The position numbers and the translations under genes are program-made. DNA of 5,900 bases, from assembly GCA_955652265.1 (NCBI GenBank), contig CATPBD010000176.1, positions 1 through 5,900 of the forward strand, given 5' to 3'. The stretch's first letter is position 1; every line of letters starts with the position of its first letter. This document shows positions 5,198 through 5,900 of this stretch, one piece after another. Source of the stretch: an uncultured Gemmatimonadaceae bacterium (GTDB lineage Bacteria > Gemmatimonadota > Gemmatimonadetes > Gemmatimonadales > Gemmatimonadaceae). Below the pieces are notes generated by a model. It was not told where the DNA came from. It saw only the letters and a list, made by a program, of their open reading frames with translations, and ran no database searches.

Positions 5198-5900
5198 ATC
5201 ACGACCCCGCGCTCACTCGCCTCGACGAATCGTATCAGCTCCTGTACTTCCGGGAGTGGCTCGAGCTCAGTCTGCGCGCGCTCGATCGCCTGGGTGACGT
5301 TGAGATCAGAACGGAAGAACAGGCGATAAGCGCGCTTGAGCTCGCGTATGGTTGCCTCGTCCATTCCGTTGCGCTGGAGGCCGATCGTATTCAAGCCATA
5401 GAGCTTGACCGGATTCCCCACCGCCTTGAGAAAGGGTGGAATGTCCTTCGAAACCCGCGAGCAACCGCCGATAAAGCTGTTGCGCCCGATCCGGGCGAAT
5501 TGATGCACCGCACAGAGCCCGGAGATGATCGCTTTATCCTCGATCGTCACATGCCCGGCCAGCTGAACCACATTGGACAGGATGACGTTGTTTCCAATCT
5601 GGCAGTCGTGCGCGATGTGGACGTAGGACATCAGCAGGCAATTCAGTCCGACGGTCGTCTTGAAAGAATGCGAGGTACCCCGGTTGATCGTCGCGTATTC
5701 GCGGATCACTGTCCCTTCGCCGATCTCAACAGTGGTTTCTTCGCCGGCGAATTTGAGGTCCTGCGGAGGGCCACCGAGAATGGTTCCGATTCCCACGTTC
5801 ACCGCCCGGCCGAGAGAGACGTTTCGCTCCAATGTTGCGCGCGGCGCGATGACGCACCCCTCTCCGATCGTGCAACCTTCCCCCACGATTGCAAAAGCAC
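5194..5900 (-). CDS. lpxA: UDP-N-acetylglucosamine acyltransferase LpxA (N-terminus beyond the window)
   Basis: LpxA moves a 3-hydroxyacyl chain from acyl carrier protein to the 3-position of UDP-GlcNAc (or the 3-amino analogue), the first step of lipid A synthesis in the cytoplasm. The window holds about 234 C-terminal residues; by comparison with the 262-residue E. coli enzyme, roughly 27-30 N-terminal residues lie beyond 5900. The in-frame GTG at 5886 is not the start, because the frame continues upstream as AFAIV, matching the E. coli sequence there. Hexapeptide repeats form the left-handed beta helix, followed by the C-terminal helical region ending SERGVVI. Counting from that valine as residue 1, His90, His93, His112 and His128 match E. 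coli His122, the catalytic His125, His144 and His160. Gly141 matches Gly173, the acyl-chain ruler residue that allows a long (C14) chain in E. coli. The TGA stop overlaps the TTG start of the next gene. Confidence 0.97.
   Translation of the reverse strand, partial: AFAIVGEGCTIGEGCVIAPRATLERNVSLGRAVNVGIGTILGGPPQDLKFAGEETTVEIGEGTVIREYATINRGTSHSFKTTVGLNCLLMSYVHIAHDCQIGNNVILSNVVQLAGHVTIEDKAIISGLCAVHQFARIGRNSFIGGCSRVSKDIPPFLKAVGNPVKLYGLNTIGLQRNGMDEATIRELKRAYRLFFRSDLNVTQAIERAQTELEPLPEVQELIRFVEASERGVVI

Noticed and set aside
5884..5886. GTG as the start of lpxA inside the window
   Set aside because: The frame continues upstream to the window edge with residues that fit the LpxA hexapeptide region, and starting here would remove coils of the beta helix. 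The gene is simply cut by the window.

Overview
The window is a single minus-strand gene block with no gap longer than 29 bases. Read in the direction of transcription (from high to low coordinates) it contains: the 3' part of lpxA, a Gfo/Idh/MocA-family oxidoreductase resembling GnnA, lpxB, a DUF374 acyltransferase, lpxK, a glutamate dehydrogenase, and the first 23 codons of what looks like rlmH. No tRNA, rRNA, mobile element, CRISPR array or convincing terminator is visible.

Organism. The lipid A genes make this a Gram-negative (diderm) bacterium with high-GC DNA (around 60 % by eye). The order lpxA - Gfo/Idh - lpxB - DUF374 - lpxK is not the enterobacterial layout. It resembles what is found in Gemmatimonadota and in some deltaproteobacterial lineages. 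I lean towards Gemmatimonadota because of the short LpxK linker between its RGYG and GDE motifs and the overall protein style, but this is inference and not a firm placement.

Layout. Positions 5900-1408 hold the lipid A module. LpxA adds the first hydroxyacyl chain to the UDP-sugar, LpxB joins two acylated sugars into the disaccharide, LpxK phosphorylates the 4' position, and the DUF374 protein is a likely secondary acyltransferase. The dehydrogenase between lpxA and lpxB may oxidise the 3-OH of UDP-GlcNAc so that an amino sugar can be made for LpxA. Its usual partner aminotransferase (GnnB) is not in the window. Neither are the UDP-diacylglucosamine hydrolase (LpxH/LpxI/LpxG), the LpxC and LpxD steps, or the Kdo transferase WaaA. 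All four junctions in this module overlap by 4 or 8 bases, which points to one translationally coupled transcript.

Positions 1378-1 hold a metabolic and ribosomal tail. A hexameric-type glutamate dehydrogenase gene starts 29 bases after lpxK. Its stop codon directly abuts the ATG of rlmH (TAG-ATG), and that junction is the centre of a perfect 18-base palindrome.

Nothing here looks like an undescribed defence or mobile system. The points most worth following are the orphan GnnA-like gene in the lipid A cluster, the LpxJ-like role of the DUF374 protein, and the palindrome over the gdhA/rlmH junction.
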